Assembly: GCA_000381625.1 (NCBI GenBank)
Contig: KB906767.1
Span: forward strand, 4,889,357 to 4,953,356
Direction: 5' to 3'
DNA from: Bryobacterales bacterium KBS 96
GTDB lineage: Bacteria > Acidobacteriota > Terriglobia > Bryobacterales > Bryobacteraceae
DNA length: 64,000 nucleotides
Below, piece after piece: positions 34,974-44,170 of the stretch (the first letter of the stretch is position 1; each line of letters opens with the position of its first letter). The notes under the pieces were generated by a model. That model saw only the letters and a program-made list of their open reading frames with translations. It had not been told where the DNA came from and searched no databases. The translations under genes were made by a program, and so were the position numbers.

Positions 34974-36107
34974 ATGAAAATCATAGACATTCAGGCGGCG
35001 GGATTGCGTGGAGCAACGCCCGAGGGCGGCTGGGCGAACGAGATCAAGCCGGACGATTGCGTTCACACGTTGATTGCCGTTTTTACCGATGAAGGTGTTA
35101 TAGGCTGGGGCTCCTCGTTCACAAACGATCGCCTGGTGCAGGCTAGCCTGGAAATTCTGGAGCCGCTCTGTATCGGCGAAAATGCTCTCGAGCCCGAACG
35201 AGTCGGCGAAAAGCTTCACGCGCACACGTTCTGGCTCGGCCGCGGTGGAGCCCTCACCCACACAATTAGCGGGATCGATATCGCGATGTGGGACATCCTG
35301 GGTAAAGTCACAGGCCAGCCGGTTGGCAGGTTGCTGGGCGGCCGCTACCGCGATCGGGTCAGGCCGTATGCCTCGCTTCTGATGCAGGAGCCCGCGCGGC
35401 TGTCGGAACATCTTCACTCGATCCGCGCGCAAGGCTTTCAAGCATTCAAGATTGGCTGGGGGCCATTTGGACGGAGCAGCAACACTGTGGATGAACAGAT
35501 CGTTCGCGCCGCGCGTGAAGCCGTGGGGCCGCAATCCACTCTCATGGTGGATGCGGGAGCCAGCGACGCTTTCTGGCATCAGGATTATAAGTGGGCGGCG
35601 CGAACGGCGGAGATGCTTGCCGGATACGGCGTGTACTGGTTTGAAGAGCCGCTTGCTCCCGATAACCTGCGCGATTATCTGCTTCTCAGAAAGAACTCGC
35701 CTGTACCGATCGCGGGCGGGGAGGTCCTGACTCGCCGTCAATCGTTTCTTCCTTGGCTGCAGCGCGGCGCCTTCGATATTGTGCAGCCGGACGTCACGAA
35801 GGTCGGGGGAATCTCGGAGGAGCGAAGAATTGCCTGGATGGCCGAGGAGAATGGCGTCCGGTTCATTCCACACGGATGGAACACTGCCTTAGGATTGGCC
35901 GCCGACCTACATCTCGCATCCGCCAGTAAGCACACGGACATGGTCGAATATCTGACAGGATCGCCATTCATTGACGAGATCGTCGAAACCAAATGGGAAT
36001 TGGACGCGAGCGGCATGCTGCCCATACCGGAACGGCCCGGGCTTGGCATCTCACTTGATCTCGATGCAGTCGAGAAGTACACGGGCAAACGGTTTCGACT
36101 GCCGTGA
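34974..36107 (+). CDS. Mandelate racemase/muconate lactonizing-like (enolase superfamily) sugar acid dehydratase candidate
   Basis: 377 residues from ATG 34974. The N-terminal capping domain is followed by a barrel carrying the superfamily residues: Lys in FKIGWG (near 160), metal ligands Asp in MVDAGASDAFW, Glu in WFEEPLAPD and Glu in IAGGEVLTRRQ, then Asp in VQPDVTKVGG and catalytic His in FIPHGWNTALG. This pattern fits the mandelate racemase subgroup, which includes many sugar acid dehydratases. The substrate is not identifiable. It lies 48 bp before a secreted glycosidase gene on the same strand, so a role in sugar breakdown is likely. A start at 34824 was rejected as the extra residues are unrelated to the family. 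Confidence 0.88.
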   Translation: MKIIDIQAAGLRGATPEGGWANEIKPDDCVHTLIAVFTDEGVIGWGSSFTNDRLVQASLEILEPLCIGENALEPERVGEKLHAHTFWLGRGGALTHTISGIDIAMWDILGKVTGQPVGRLLGGRYRDRVRPYASLLMQEPARLSEHLHSIRAQGFQAFKIGWGPFGRSSNTVDEQIVRAAREAVGPQSTLMVDAGASDAFWHQDYKWAARTAEMLAGYGVYWFEEPLAPDNLRDYLLLRKNSPVPIAGGEVLTRRQSFLPWLQRGAFDIVQPDVTKVGGISEERRIAWMAEENGVRFIPHGWNTALGLAADLHLASASKHTDMVEYLTGSPFIDEIVETKWELDASGMLPIPERPGLGISLDLDAVEKYTGKRFRLP

Positions 36108-36155
36108 CGAGTAATAATATCGTGAATCCCGACTTGTGCCGATTAAGGAGGCAAA

Positions 36156-37943
36156 GTGATTCGTTCTCAATTGTGGGTTGTCTCGAAACTTTTGACTCTG
36201 GTCCTTGCCGCTTGTTTTTTATTCCCCTGGCCGCGGCTCCTTAACGCCGAAAAGGATTTGTCGGATCACTTGATCCCTCGCCGGTCCAGCCAGATCGACG
36301 ATGGTTTCGGTATCAATTCGGATCTTCCTCGCGCCCCGTACCTCCCCTGGAACCGCTGGTGGTGGACCCGTATGTTCGATGGCGGCGTAAACTTCATCCG
36401 GATCGGCCAGTACGAGAACAGTTCCGATTACACAAGCTGGGATTGGGTTGAGCGCAAACGAGGAGAGTATTCCGTTGTTCCTGAACTCGATGATTACATC
36501 GACTCGCTCGTGGAGAACCGGATGCATATCGAAATCCAGTTGTTATATGGCAATCCGCTCTATACCTCTCCCAGTGGGCGCGCTCCCCAAAGCATCGCGC
36601 CGGCGCTCGGTAGCTTTCACAATCCCGATCGAAGCATCTACTCTGTATTCTGGCCGCCAACGACAGACGAGCAGATCGTGGCTTTCACGAAATATGTAAC
36701 TTGGATGGTCAATCATTTCCATGGCCGCGTTGAATATTACGAGATATGGAATGAGCCCAACATCGACTATTGGAATCCTGTCGCCAATCCTGAAGACTAC
36801 GGAAAGCTATTCAAAGCGTCGGCGGCTGCGATCCATGGCGCCGATCCAGACGCGAAGGCCGTGTTTGGCGGACTCGCCGGCGCCGACGTCGATTTCGCCA
36901 AACGGGCGCTGGATGCCTGCGATTGCGCCGCCGCGATCGATGTCTTCGCCTATCACAACTATCCCGATTACGGCCACAATCTGAACCCGGAAGCGACGGA
37001 CGGACACGGAGACACCAATGCCTCCGCAAAACCTTTGCGTGATATGGTGCGCGGCTATCCGGGAATCCGGAAAAATCTCGTCTTCTGGGATGACGAATTT
37101 AATGATGGCCTTCCCTCGTGGACGAATTCGGACGAATCGGTGCAGGCGAAATACATTCCCAGAGGCATGATTATCGATAGAGCAGAGGGCGTCCGCACGT
37201 TTGTCTGGCTGCTTGCCGGCGCTACCGAGGGGAACGAGAGTGACGATTTCGGCATGCTGCATGGGCTTATGTTCCGGCCCAACGATTTCACGCCGCGTCC
37301 GGCGTTCACGGCCCTGCGGAATACAAACACGCTGTTCTCCGATACGCGGCTCGATTCATCTATCACCGTTGAAACCGATCCGTCTTCTCCGCCCGTGTGC
37401 GTCTATCCATTCCGATCTTCAAACGGCAAGGCGATTGTCGCGTACTGGCTTCCCATTTTGAGCAAGCCCGGAGATCAATTCCGCGCCCGGAACATCACGC
37501 TTCGAATATCGGGTTCCGGAATTCGGCGGCCCGTTCTGGTTGATGTTCGATCCGGAAGAATCACTAAGCTTTCTTGGAAGCCCGGAAGTACCGATACTCT
37601 TGATGCCGTGCCGCTAACTGACAGCGTGCAGGCGATCGCTGATGGCGGCTTTTTCGACTGGCCGGAATTGCCGGAGGCTCCGAGCGAACTAAACATGAGT
37701 AAGGCGGCCGGCGGAGTTCAACTCACTTGGAAAGTTCACGGAGGTCATTCGGATTTTATTTCCATTGAGCGCCGCGTCGGGCACAAGGGGGCGTGGCAAT
37801 CTATCTCGAAGTTATCTGGCAATGCCGAGTCCTATTTAGCGACAGGCGAACTGAATAATTCGAGGCCTGTGTTTTATCGCGTGAGGGCGGGAAACAGTGG
37901 GGGAACATCCGCCTACTCCAACGTTGCAAGTCTGAGAGATTAA
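36156..37943 (+). CDS. Secreted glycoside hydrolase (GH39/GH5-like clan A barrel) with C-terminal beta domains
   Basis: 595 residues with a signal peptide (MIRSQLWVV to about LLNAEK). The catalytic barrel covers about 45-370. VEYYEIWNEPN carries the probable acid/base Glu200, and FWDDEFNDG near 310 is a candidate nucleophile region. The IWNEPN motif is typical of clan GH-A families such as GH39 and GH5. The C-terminal part has a beta-sandwich (about 395-505) and a fibronectin type III-like domain (about 505-595: PEAPSELNMSKAAGGVQLTWKV, FYRVRAGNSGGTSAYSN). Secreted, probably acting on plant or microbial polysaccharide and feeding the dehydratase encoded just upstream (inference). AAGGAGGCAAA precedes the start. 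Confidence 0.85.
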   Translation: MIRSQLWVVSKLLTLVLAACFLFPWPRLLNAEKDLSDHLIPRRSSQIDDGFGINSDLPRAPYLPWNRWWWTRMFDGGVNFIRIGQYENSSDYTSWDWVERKRGEYSVVPELDDYIDSLVENRMHIEIQLLYGNPLYTSPSGRAPQSIAPALGSFHNPDRSIYSVFWPPTTDEQIVAFTKYVTWMVNHFHGRVEYYEIWNEPNIDYWNPVANPEDYGKLFKASAAAIHGADPDAKAVFGGLAGADVDFAKRALDACDCAAAIDVFAYHNYPDYGHNLNPEATDGHGDTNASAKPLRDMVRGYPGIRKNLVFWDDEFNDGLPSWTNSDESVQAKYIPRGMIIDRAEGVRTFVWLLAGATEGNESDDFGMLHGLMFRPNDFTPRPAFTALRNTNTLFSDTRLDSSITVETDPSSPPVCVYPFRSSNGKAIVAYWLPILSKPGDQFRARNITLRISGSGIRRPVLVDVRSGRITKLSWKPGSTDTLDAVPLTDSVQAIADGGFFDWPELPEAPSELNMSKAAGGVQLTWKVHGGHSDFISIERRVGHKGAWQSISKLSGNAESYLATGELNNSRPVFYRVRAGNSGGTSAYSNVASLRD

Positions 37944-37948
37944 CCCAG

Positions 37949-39553
37949 CTAATGATTCCGGAACACAACTCGCCGCACAAATCTCACGGCTTTGTGTTCG
38001 AACAACTGGCTGATCACGCTGTCGGGAACCGGTTCGTCGGTTTCGATAATCGAGATGGCTTGCAGCGGTTCGCTCGCTTTGCGCTCCGCGGCTTGCGCAG
38101 CATCCTGGCGGCCCAACGCGAAGTTCGCGATGTTAATGCCATTGCGGCCCAACACCGTTCCGAGATAGCCGATGACGCCGGGGACGTCTTCGTTCTTCGA
38201 ATACATCAGGTTGCCATCGAGAGTCGCTTCGCAGGGAATGCCATCCACTTGCAGCAGACGAGGACGGCCAATTACCACGGCGCCCTCTACGCTAGAGGTT
38301 TTGGCGTCGGTTTCAAGCTCGATGCGAATCGAATCCATCGGTGTTTGATGCGGTTCGCGCTGCTCGACCACGGTGAAGCCGCGCTGATTCGCGATCTGCA
38401 TTGCGTTTACGACATTAGCTTTGTATTCGAGTGAGCGGCTGAGCACCCCAGCCAGTCCGGCATTGCGCAGAAGTTGCGTGTTATTCTCCGCAATCCGGCC
38501 AAAGTAGTAGATGCGCACCGTTTGTGGATTGCCTTCGCTGATATGGCTGAGGAACTGCCCGAGCCGTTCCGCGAGATCCGCATACGGGCCGAGCGTGCGG
38601 TACTGCTCCGCCGTCATCGACGGCATGTTGACCGCATTGATCGCCGCGCCGTTCTGCAGATATTCGATCATCTGCTCTACGATGCGGACGCCCACGATCT
38701 CTTGCGCCTCTTCCGTCGATCCGGCGATATGGGGCGTTGCGACAACCGTGTCGATTGCAAAGAGCGGATGTTCGCCTGGAGGCTCCTTTTCGAAGACGTC
38801 CAGGGCGGCGCCGGCCACAATGCCCGCCGCGAGGGCGTTTTCAAGCGCCTTGAAATCGACCAGTTCGCCGCGAGCGCAGTTCACGATGCGAATGCCGTGC
38901 TTCATTTGTCCGAACGCCTCGGCGTTCAGCATGTGGTCCGTCTCTGGGGTCAGCGCGACGTGCAGCGTGATGTAGTCGCTCTGCTTGTAAAGTTCGGGCA
39001 AGGTCAACAACTGCACTTCAAGAGCAGCCGCGCTTTGGGGGCTGACGTACGGATCGTGCGCGACAACCTTCATCTCGAACGCTTTGGCGCGCTTAACGAC
39101 TTCACGGCCGATGCTGCCGAGTCCGACAACCCCCAGCGTTTTGCCGCGCAATTCGTTGCCTAGGAATTTCTTCTTCTCCCACTTGCCCGAGCGTGTCGAA
39201 CTGCTGGCCTGCGGCACGGAACGCGCCATGGAGAGCATCAGCGCCAGCGTGTGCTCCGCCACCGACACGGCATTACCGCCCGGCGTGTTCATCACCAGGA
39301 CGCCGGCCGCTGTTGCCCCTTCCAGATCGACATTATCGACGCCAACGCCCGCGCGTCCGATCACCCGCAGCTTTGGCGCTTTCGCCAGTACGTCTTTCGT
39401 GACCTTGACGGCGCTGCGAACAATCAGCGCATCCGAATCAGCAAGATGTGCGTCATATTCCTTCGGATTCGAGATCACCACGTCCCAGCCCGGCTGGTTG
39501 CGTAGCAATTCCACGCCGGCTGGAGCCAGCGGTTCGGCAACAAGAATTTTCAT
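37949..39553 (-). CDS. serA: D-3-phosphoglycerate dehydrogenase
   Basis: First enzyme of serine synthesis, oxidising 3-phosphoglycerate with NAD. 534 residues, the long bacterial type with intervening and ACT domains. Visible are GRAGVGVDNVD near 88, the NAD site GVVGLGSIGREV near 146, the catalytic Arg in NCARGELVD, Glu in VFEKEPP and His in ATPHIAGST. An allosteric substrate-binding domain follows (about 320-455), and a C-terminal ACT domain (about 460-534: DVPGVIGYLGTVLGRNGINIANF) probably senses serine. The class V aminotransferase gene ends 9 bp upstream on the same strand, so the two form a serine operon. Confidence 0.96.
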   Translation of the reverse strand: MKILVAEPLAPAGVELLRNQPGWDVVISNPKEYDAHLADSDALIVRSAVKVTKDVLAKAPKLRVIGRAGVGVDNVDLEGATAAGVLVMNTPGGNAVSVAEHTLALMLSMARSVPQASSSTRSGKWEKKKFLGNELRGKTLGVVGLGSIGREVVKRAKAFEMKVVAHDPYVSPQSAAALEVQLLTLPELYKQSDYITLHVALTPETDHMLNAEAFGQMKHGIRIVNCARGELVDFKALENALAAGIVAGAALDVFEKEPPGEHPLFAIDTVVATPHIAGSTEEAQEIVGVRIVEQMIEYLQNGAAINAVNMPSMTAEQYRTLGPYADLAERLGQFLSHISEGNPQTVRIYYFGRIAENNTQLLRNAGLAGVLSRSLEYKANVVNAMQIANQRGFTVVEQREPHQTPMDSIRIELETDAKTSSVEGAVVIGRPRLLQVDGIPCEATLDGNLMYSKNEDVPGVIGYLGTVLGRNGINIANFALGRQDAAQAAERKASEPLQAISIIETDEPVPDSVISQLFEHKAVRFVRRVVFRNH

Positions 39554-39562
39554 GATTTTGAA

Positions 39563-40735
39563 CTAGCTCACCGCCAGCGCTTCTTTGGGAAGCGCCGCTT
39601 CCGCATAGACATTCTGCACGGCCGCTACGCCTTTCCCGAATGAGACCGGGTGGCCATTGGCGGCCAGAATCAGCTCGAGTTCCGCGACGACGGCAAACAG
39701 GTCGTGGAAATCGAAAAACCCCAGGTGCGCGATGCGGAAGATCTGTCCCTTCATCGAGCCCTGGCCGTTGGCGATGATCGCGTTGAAACGGTTGCGGAAT
39801 TCTTTCACGATCACGCCGGAATCCATGCCGGCCGGCGCGCGCACCGCGGTGACGGACGAGCCTGGCGAGCTGGAGAATACTTCCAAGCCGAGTTCCGTGA
39901 CCGCGGCCCGGGTCGCCGTCGCAAGCATTTGCGCGTTGGCGATCAGATTCGGCATGCCAAGCTGCTTGATATATTTCAACGCCTCAGCAAGAGCGAGCAG
40001 CAGCGATGTGTTCGGCGTCCATGCCGATTCGCCCGTGGCCGCGTTCTTCTTTTCTTTCTTGAGATCGAAATAAAAATGAGGCGCCTTGGCGCTCTCGGCG
40101 AGTTTCCACGCTTTCGGACTGACTGCGACGAAGGCAAGCCCCGGCGGAATCATAAATGCCTTTTGCGATCCGCCGATTACGATATCGAGCCCCCAGCCTT
40201 CGACGTCGAGCGGCATGGTGCCAAGACCGGTAATCGAATCGACGACGAAAATGGCGTTTGTTTTCTTGACAGCCAGTCCCATCGCTTTCACGTCGTGCGC
40301 CGCGCCGGTGGACGTTTCCGACGCTTGTACGAACACGCCTTTGATGTTTTTATTCTGCGTAAGCGCCGCTTCAACCGCTTCGGGTTTCACGACATCGCCG
40401 TAGGGCGCGGTCAGCACGGTGGCCTTCATGCCCCATGCCTTCATGATCTCGACCCAGCGCTCGCCAAACTTTCCGGCCGAGCAGACCAGCACCTCGTCGC
40501 CGGGAGTGAAGAAGTTCTGCGTGGCGGCTTCGAGGCCGCCTGAACCGGACGACACCAGCACGATCACGTCGTTCGACGTCCCGATCACTTCTTGCAAGTC
40601 GGAGAGCACCTGCTTGTACAACTTTCGGAAATCCTCGGTGCGGTGGTGGATGTCCGAACCCATCATTGCGTGGAGCGCGGCAGGTAAAAGAGGGGTGGGA
40701 CCAGGGGTCAGTAAGCGTTGCTTTCGGATGTACAT
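39563..40735 (-). CDS. Class V PLP-dependent aminotransferase (phosphoserine or serine/alanine-glyoxylate type)
   Basis: 390 residues from ATG 40735. The family opening RLLTPGPTPLLPAALHAM is followed by HHRTEDFRK. The PLP lysine lies in GGSQKAFMIPPGL near 187, preceded by VVDSITGLGTMPLDV. This subgroup (alanine/serine-glyoxylate aminotransferase and related hydrogenase-subunit-like proteins) often replaces classical SerC. Its place 9 bp before serA strongly suggests phosphohydroxypyruvate to phosphoserine conversion; serine-glyoxylate transamination is the alternative. The upstream in-frame start at 40771 adds 12 residues unlike the family. Confidence 0.88.
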   Translation of the reverse strand: MYIRKQRLLTPGPTPLLPAALHAMMGSDIHHRTEDFRKLYKQVLSDLQEVIGTSNDVIVLVSSGSGGLEAATQNFFTPGDEVLVCSAGKFGERWVEIMKAWGMKATVLTAPYGDVVKPEAVEAALTQNKNIKGVFVQASETSTGAAHDVKAMGLAVKKTNAIFVVDSITGLGTMPLDVEGWGLDIVIGGSQKAFMIPPGLAFVAVSPKAWKLAESAKAPHFYFDLKKEKKNAATGESAWTPNTSLLLALAEALKYIKQLGMPNLIANAQMLATATRAAVTELGLEVFSSSPGSSVTAVRAPAGMDSGVIVKEFRNRFNAIIANGQGSMKGQIFRIAHLGFFDFHDLFAVVAELELILAANGHPVSFGKGVAAVQNVYAEAALPKEALAVS

Positions 40736-40833
40736 GGCGGGAGACACAAACGGCGCTTGGATGTCAATCAAACGCCGGAAATTTCAGGATAACAAACGGA
40801 GCAGCAGACCCGGCGCGCTACGGAAACCGTTGT

Positions 40834-40856
40834 TTGTTGTCGGGGCGAGGCATACC
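40834..40856. repeat. Second, decayed copy of the GGGGCGAGGCAT palindromic element
   Basis: TTGTTGTCGGGGCGAGGCATACC shares TGTTG, GGGGCGAGGCAT and CC with the element around 30391-30416, but its right arm reads ACCTAGG instead of GCCTCGC. It lies in the 181 bp gap between the aminotransferase start and the efflux pump gene end, where nothing else was recognised. Confidence 0.45.
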
Positions 40857-40916
40857 TAGGCCGCTGGGCCTCAATGATTCTCATCGCCTTCGGCGTGCCG
40901 GGGAGATGCCGCTAAT

Positions 40917-42503
40917 CTAATGGGCCGCAATTGGCCCCTTGTGCGGGCGGGTGCGTTTCATCAGGAACATCAGCGGGATCATCGCGATGCAAGTAGCGCC
41001 CAACAGCCAGAACACGTCCACGTACGCAAGCATTGCGGATTGTCTGACGAGTTCCTGATACAGCATGGCGCGTGCTTGTTCAAGGGCCTGTGCCGCGCTC
41101 GCGCCCTCCGCCTGCAAAGCTGCGGCCATGCTCTGTAATGCGTGCTGGTAGTTGAGATTGTATGGGGACAGATGCTCCACAAGCATGCCCTGGTGTTTCT
41201 GGCTCATGCGGCTTTGTATGGTGGTCACCGCCGAAATGCCGATGCTGCCTCCGATATTTCGAGCCAGGTTGATCAGGCCGCTGGCGTTGTTCGTTTTTTC
41301 TCTCGGGATGAAATTGAAAGCCATGACGTTGATGGGCACGAAGAGAAATCCGAGTCCGCCGCGCGAGATCATCCACGTGTAGACGAATGTGCCGAAATTC
41401 GTTTCAAGGTTCAGGCGCGATAGCTGGAACATGCCCGTTGCGAGCACCAACAGCCCGAACACCACGAGCCAGCGCGCCTCATACTTGCTAAGTAATTTGC
41501 CTACCAGCGGCATACTAAGCATCGTGATGATGGCTCCGGGTGAAAGCACCAACCCGCTCAGCTCCGCCGTATAGCCCATCAATGTCTGCACCAGGATGGG
41601 CAGCAGCACGGTAGTCCCATACAATACGACGCCGAGCGCAAACATGGTGAAGGCCGCCACCGTGAAGTTGCGATCTTTAAGAAGCCGCAGATCGATAATG
41701 GGGTCTTTCTGACGAAGCTCCCAGACGACCAATCCGACAAGCCCGCAGATGGCGATCACCACGCACCACACGATGAAGTGCGATCCGAACCAATCGTCAC
41801 GCTCGCCTTTGTCGAGCGCAATCTGTGTAAAGCCAAGCCCGACGGTCAGCAGGCCGAGGCCAATAAAGTCGATTTTCAATCCGGTCTTGAACGTTTTGCG
41901 CACCAGATAGGGTGGGTCCCGCACCAGCGCTGAAGTCATCAGGATGGACAAGATGCCGATCGGAATGTTGATAAAGAAAATCCATCTCCAACTGAAATTG
42001 TCGGTGATCCACCCGCCCAGTGTCGGGCCGATAATGGGCGCGACAACGACACCCATGCCATAGACCGCCATCGCCATGCCCTGCTTGGTCTTATCAAAGC
42101 TCTCGACAAGAATGGCTTGAGAGACGGGCTGCAGACCGCCTCCGCCGGCGCCTTGGATGACGCGAAAGAAAACGAGCAGCAGCAGATTTGGAGCTAGCCC
42201 GCAGAAGAACGAGCTGATAGTAAAAATGACCACGCAAGTCATGTAGAAGCGCTTGCGCCCAAATAGAGTGGAAAACCAGCCGGTCAGCGGCAATACGATC
42301 GCATTCGAAACCAGATAGGAGGTCAGCACCCAGGTGCTTTCATCGACATCCGCCGAGAGGCTTCCGGCGATGTGAGGCAGCGCCACGTTGGCGATGCTCG
42401 TATCCAGCACCTCCATGAAGGTGGCAAGCATCACCGTGACGGCGATAAGCCAGGGGTTTACGCCCGGCTTAACTGGATTCTGAATTTCGCTCGAATTAGC
42501 CAC
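40917..42503 (-). CDS. DHA2 (EmrB/QacA) family MFS drug efflux transporter
   Basis: 528 residues with 14 membrane helices, the DHA2 topology. Signatures are LDTSIANVALPHIAG in helix 1, WVLTSYLVSNAIVLPLTGW, the loop 2-3 motif FGRKRFY, and helix 5 motif C (GMGVVVAPIIGPTLGGWI). It exports hydrophobic or amphipathic compounds with proton antiport. No EmrA-type membrane fusion partner or regulator gene is adjacent, so it may act alone or with a distant partner. Whether it exports the peptide made by the NRPS at the start of the window is unknown; they are 37 kb apart. Confidence 0.93.
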   Translation of the reverse strand: MANSSEIQNPVKPGVNPWLIAVTVMLATFMEVLDTSIANVALPHIAGSLSADVDESTWVLTSYLVSNAIVLPLTGWFSTLFGRKRFYMTCVVIFTISSFFCGLAPNLLLLVFFRVIQGAGGGGLQPVSQAILVESFDKTKQGMAMAVYGMGVVVAPIIGPTLGGWITDNFSWRWIFFINIPIGILSILMTSALVRDPPYLVRKTFKTGLKIDFIGLGLLTVGLGFTQIALDKGERDDWFGSHFIVWCVVIAICGLVGLVVWELRQKDPIIDLRLLKDRNFTVAAFTMFALGVVLYGTTVLLPILVQTLMGYTAELSGLVLSPGAIITMLSMPLVGKLLSKYEARWLVVFGLLVLATGMFQLSRLNLETNFGTFVYTWMISRGGLGFLFVPINVMAFNFIPREKTNNASGLINLARNIGGSIGISAVTTIQSRMSQKHQGMLVEHLSPYNLNYQHALQSMAAALQAEGASAAQALEQARAMLYQELVRQSAMLAYVDVFWLLGATCIAMIPLMFLMKRTRPHKGPIAAH

Positions 42504-42694
42504 TCTGTGTGCGTATGCCGCGCTTCAGTCCGAGGCGCCCAACTAACGATTCTACGTAATGCGGAAAACGGCGCTCTTGAAAATTCGAGAATCAAGCATG
42601 GCCCTGGAATGCCTGGTCGGTCCGGCCACTGGGGCACTTGGTGGGGCAGTGCTGGCTCTGCGGCGGCCTCCCAGGCGGCCTTCCGCCAGGAAGC

Positions 42695-43933
42695 TCACCG
42701 CCGCCTGAGCACGTTGACAATATCATCGACGGAAATAACGCCGGCCATGCGGTGCTCCTCGTCGGTGACAGGCAGCGCCAGCAGGTTGTATTTGTCGAAG
42801 ACCTCCGCAATTCGGTCCTTACGTTCATCAAGCGCCACCGAGACCGGCTCCGTCGACAGATCTTTCAGCGGTGACTCGCTCGCGGCGAGGAACAATCGCG
42901 CCAGGGGCACTGTGCCGGTCAAGCGCTCGTCGGCATCGACGAGGAACAGGTAATAGATATTGTCGAGGTTTTCTTCGTTGTGCCGCAGAGAAGCCATTGC
43001 GTCGGACACCGTTGCTGTCTCGGGCAGCCCAATGTATTCCGTATTCATCAGGCCGCCGGCCGTGTCTTCGCGGAATTCGCGAAGCTCTTCCAGCTCGTGC
43101 TTATCCTCGGGTTCCATTTCGTCGAGAATTTCTTCGGACCTGCCCTCCTCCATCTCGTTGAGCACATCCGCGACCTGGTCGGGCGCCATTTCTTCCAGAA
43201 TCTCGGCTGCCTTCTCGGAACCGAGCGATTCCAGGATGCTGGCCTGGATGTCGGGAGCCACCTCGCTCAAAGCCTCGGCAGCGGTCCCGCTGTCTAACGC
43301 TCTGATAAGCGCCTCGCGATCCTCTGGGCTCAGCTTCTCGACGATATCGGCAAGATCGGCCGGGTGCATTTTCTCGAGCAATCGGTTCGAGATGTTCAGA
43401 CGAACCCGCCGTTGCGGATCGGGTTCGAGTACGTTACAAAATTCCCAGCGAATGGAGTGCGGGTGGATACGGGTTTGCAGGCGCCGGACGAGACGAGGCG
43501 GCAATAGGCCATGCAGTATGCGGCGGAACATACTGCGGATGCCGATATCCACTTCCATGACGTGAAGGAAGTCCCTGCCGTCGTGCCGTTTCATCAGAAA
43601 CGTAATATCGTTCACGCGGACGACTTTGCGGCCCTGGGCATCGATGACTTGCTGGTCGAGCAGATCGCGCCCCATACGCAGCATGTATTCATCGGAATGA
43701 TAGGGCGTCAACCGCTCATCGCTTAGACGGATTCCTTCGAAAGAAATGGATTGGACCTGGTCGTGTCGAATGCTGAACCAAGCCGGCCCCGCGCCGACCA
43801 GGAAGCGGTCAACTCGAAGAGGGTCGATCAGAGGGACGAGAGCCGCATCGCGGAGAGTGCCGATTTTCCGGCCTTTGAGGTCGAACACCTTCAGGCCGAG
43901 GAGTTCGGTAAAGTACAGGATTTCTTCCGCCAT
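42695..43933 (-). CDS. MgtE-like cytoplasmic protein: PRC-barrel, MgtE N domain and CBS pair, without the membrane channel
   Basis: 412 residues from ATG 43933. An N-terminal PRC-barrel-like part (about 1-160) contains LGLKVFDLKGRKIGTL and a second copy LLDQQVIDAQGRKVVRV. The MgtE intracellular N domain (about 180-285) is built of short repeats such as LHPADLADIVEKLSPEDRE, ASILESLGSEKAAEILEEM and EMEEGRSEEILDEM. Two CBS domains (about 290-412) have TAGGLMNTEYIGLPETATVSDAM and MAGVISVDDIVNVL. True MgtE magnesium channels continue into five membrane helices; this protein ends at the CBS pair. Related stand-alone proteins are probably magnesium-responsive regulators of a separate transporter, which is not seen here. 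Confidence 0.85.
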   Translation of the reverse strand: MAEEILYFTELLGLKVFDLKGRKIGTLRDAALVPLIDPLRVDRFLVGAGPAWFSIRHDQVQSISFEGIRLSDERLTPYHSDEYMLRMGRDLLDQQVIDAQGRKVVRVNDITFLMKRHDGRDFLHVMEVDIGIRSMFRRILHGLLPPRLVRRLQTRIHPHSIRWEFCNVLEPDPQRRVRLNISNRLLEKMHPADLADIVEKLSPEDREALIRALDSGTAAEALSEVAPDIQASILESLGSEKAAEILEEMAPDQVADVLNEMEEGRSEEILDEMEPEDKHELEELREFREDTAGGLMNTEYIGLPETATVSDAMASLRHNEENLDNIYYLFLVDADERLTGTVPLARLFLAASESPLKDLSTEPVSVALDERKDRIAEVFDKYNLLALPVTDEEHRMAGVISVDDIVNVLRRR

Positions 43934-44170
43934 CTCGATATCTGCCCGTCCATTCGATGCGAGTCTCCGCCTCGACAGCGCGGCCCACACCCTTTGGCGG
44001 ACGGAAAGTAGCTGGGAAGCGGATTACATCGAACTCCAACACCACTATGCCGTAAAGCGTTGAAATACCGCAACTCCGAAATTGCGGCTGGCGCATGCTT
44101 CGGCCGCTTGCTCGATTGCGCTGCAAGCCAGGCCTCGCTACCCTGCTCGTACTACACTGAGACTGCACTC

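Noticed and set aside
39650-40543. 297-codon plus-strand frame opposite the aminotransferase gene
   Set aside because: Fully antisense to a gene with clear catalytic motifs; no recognisable domain.
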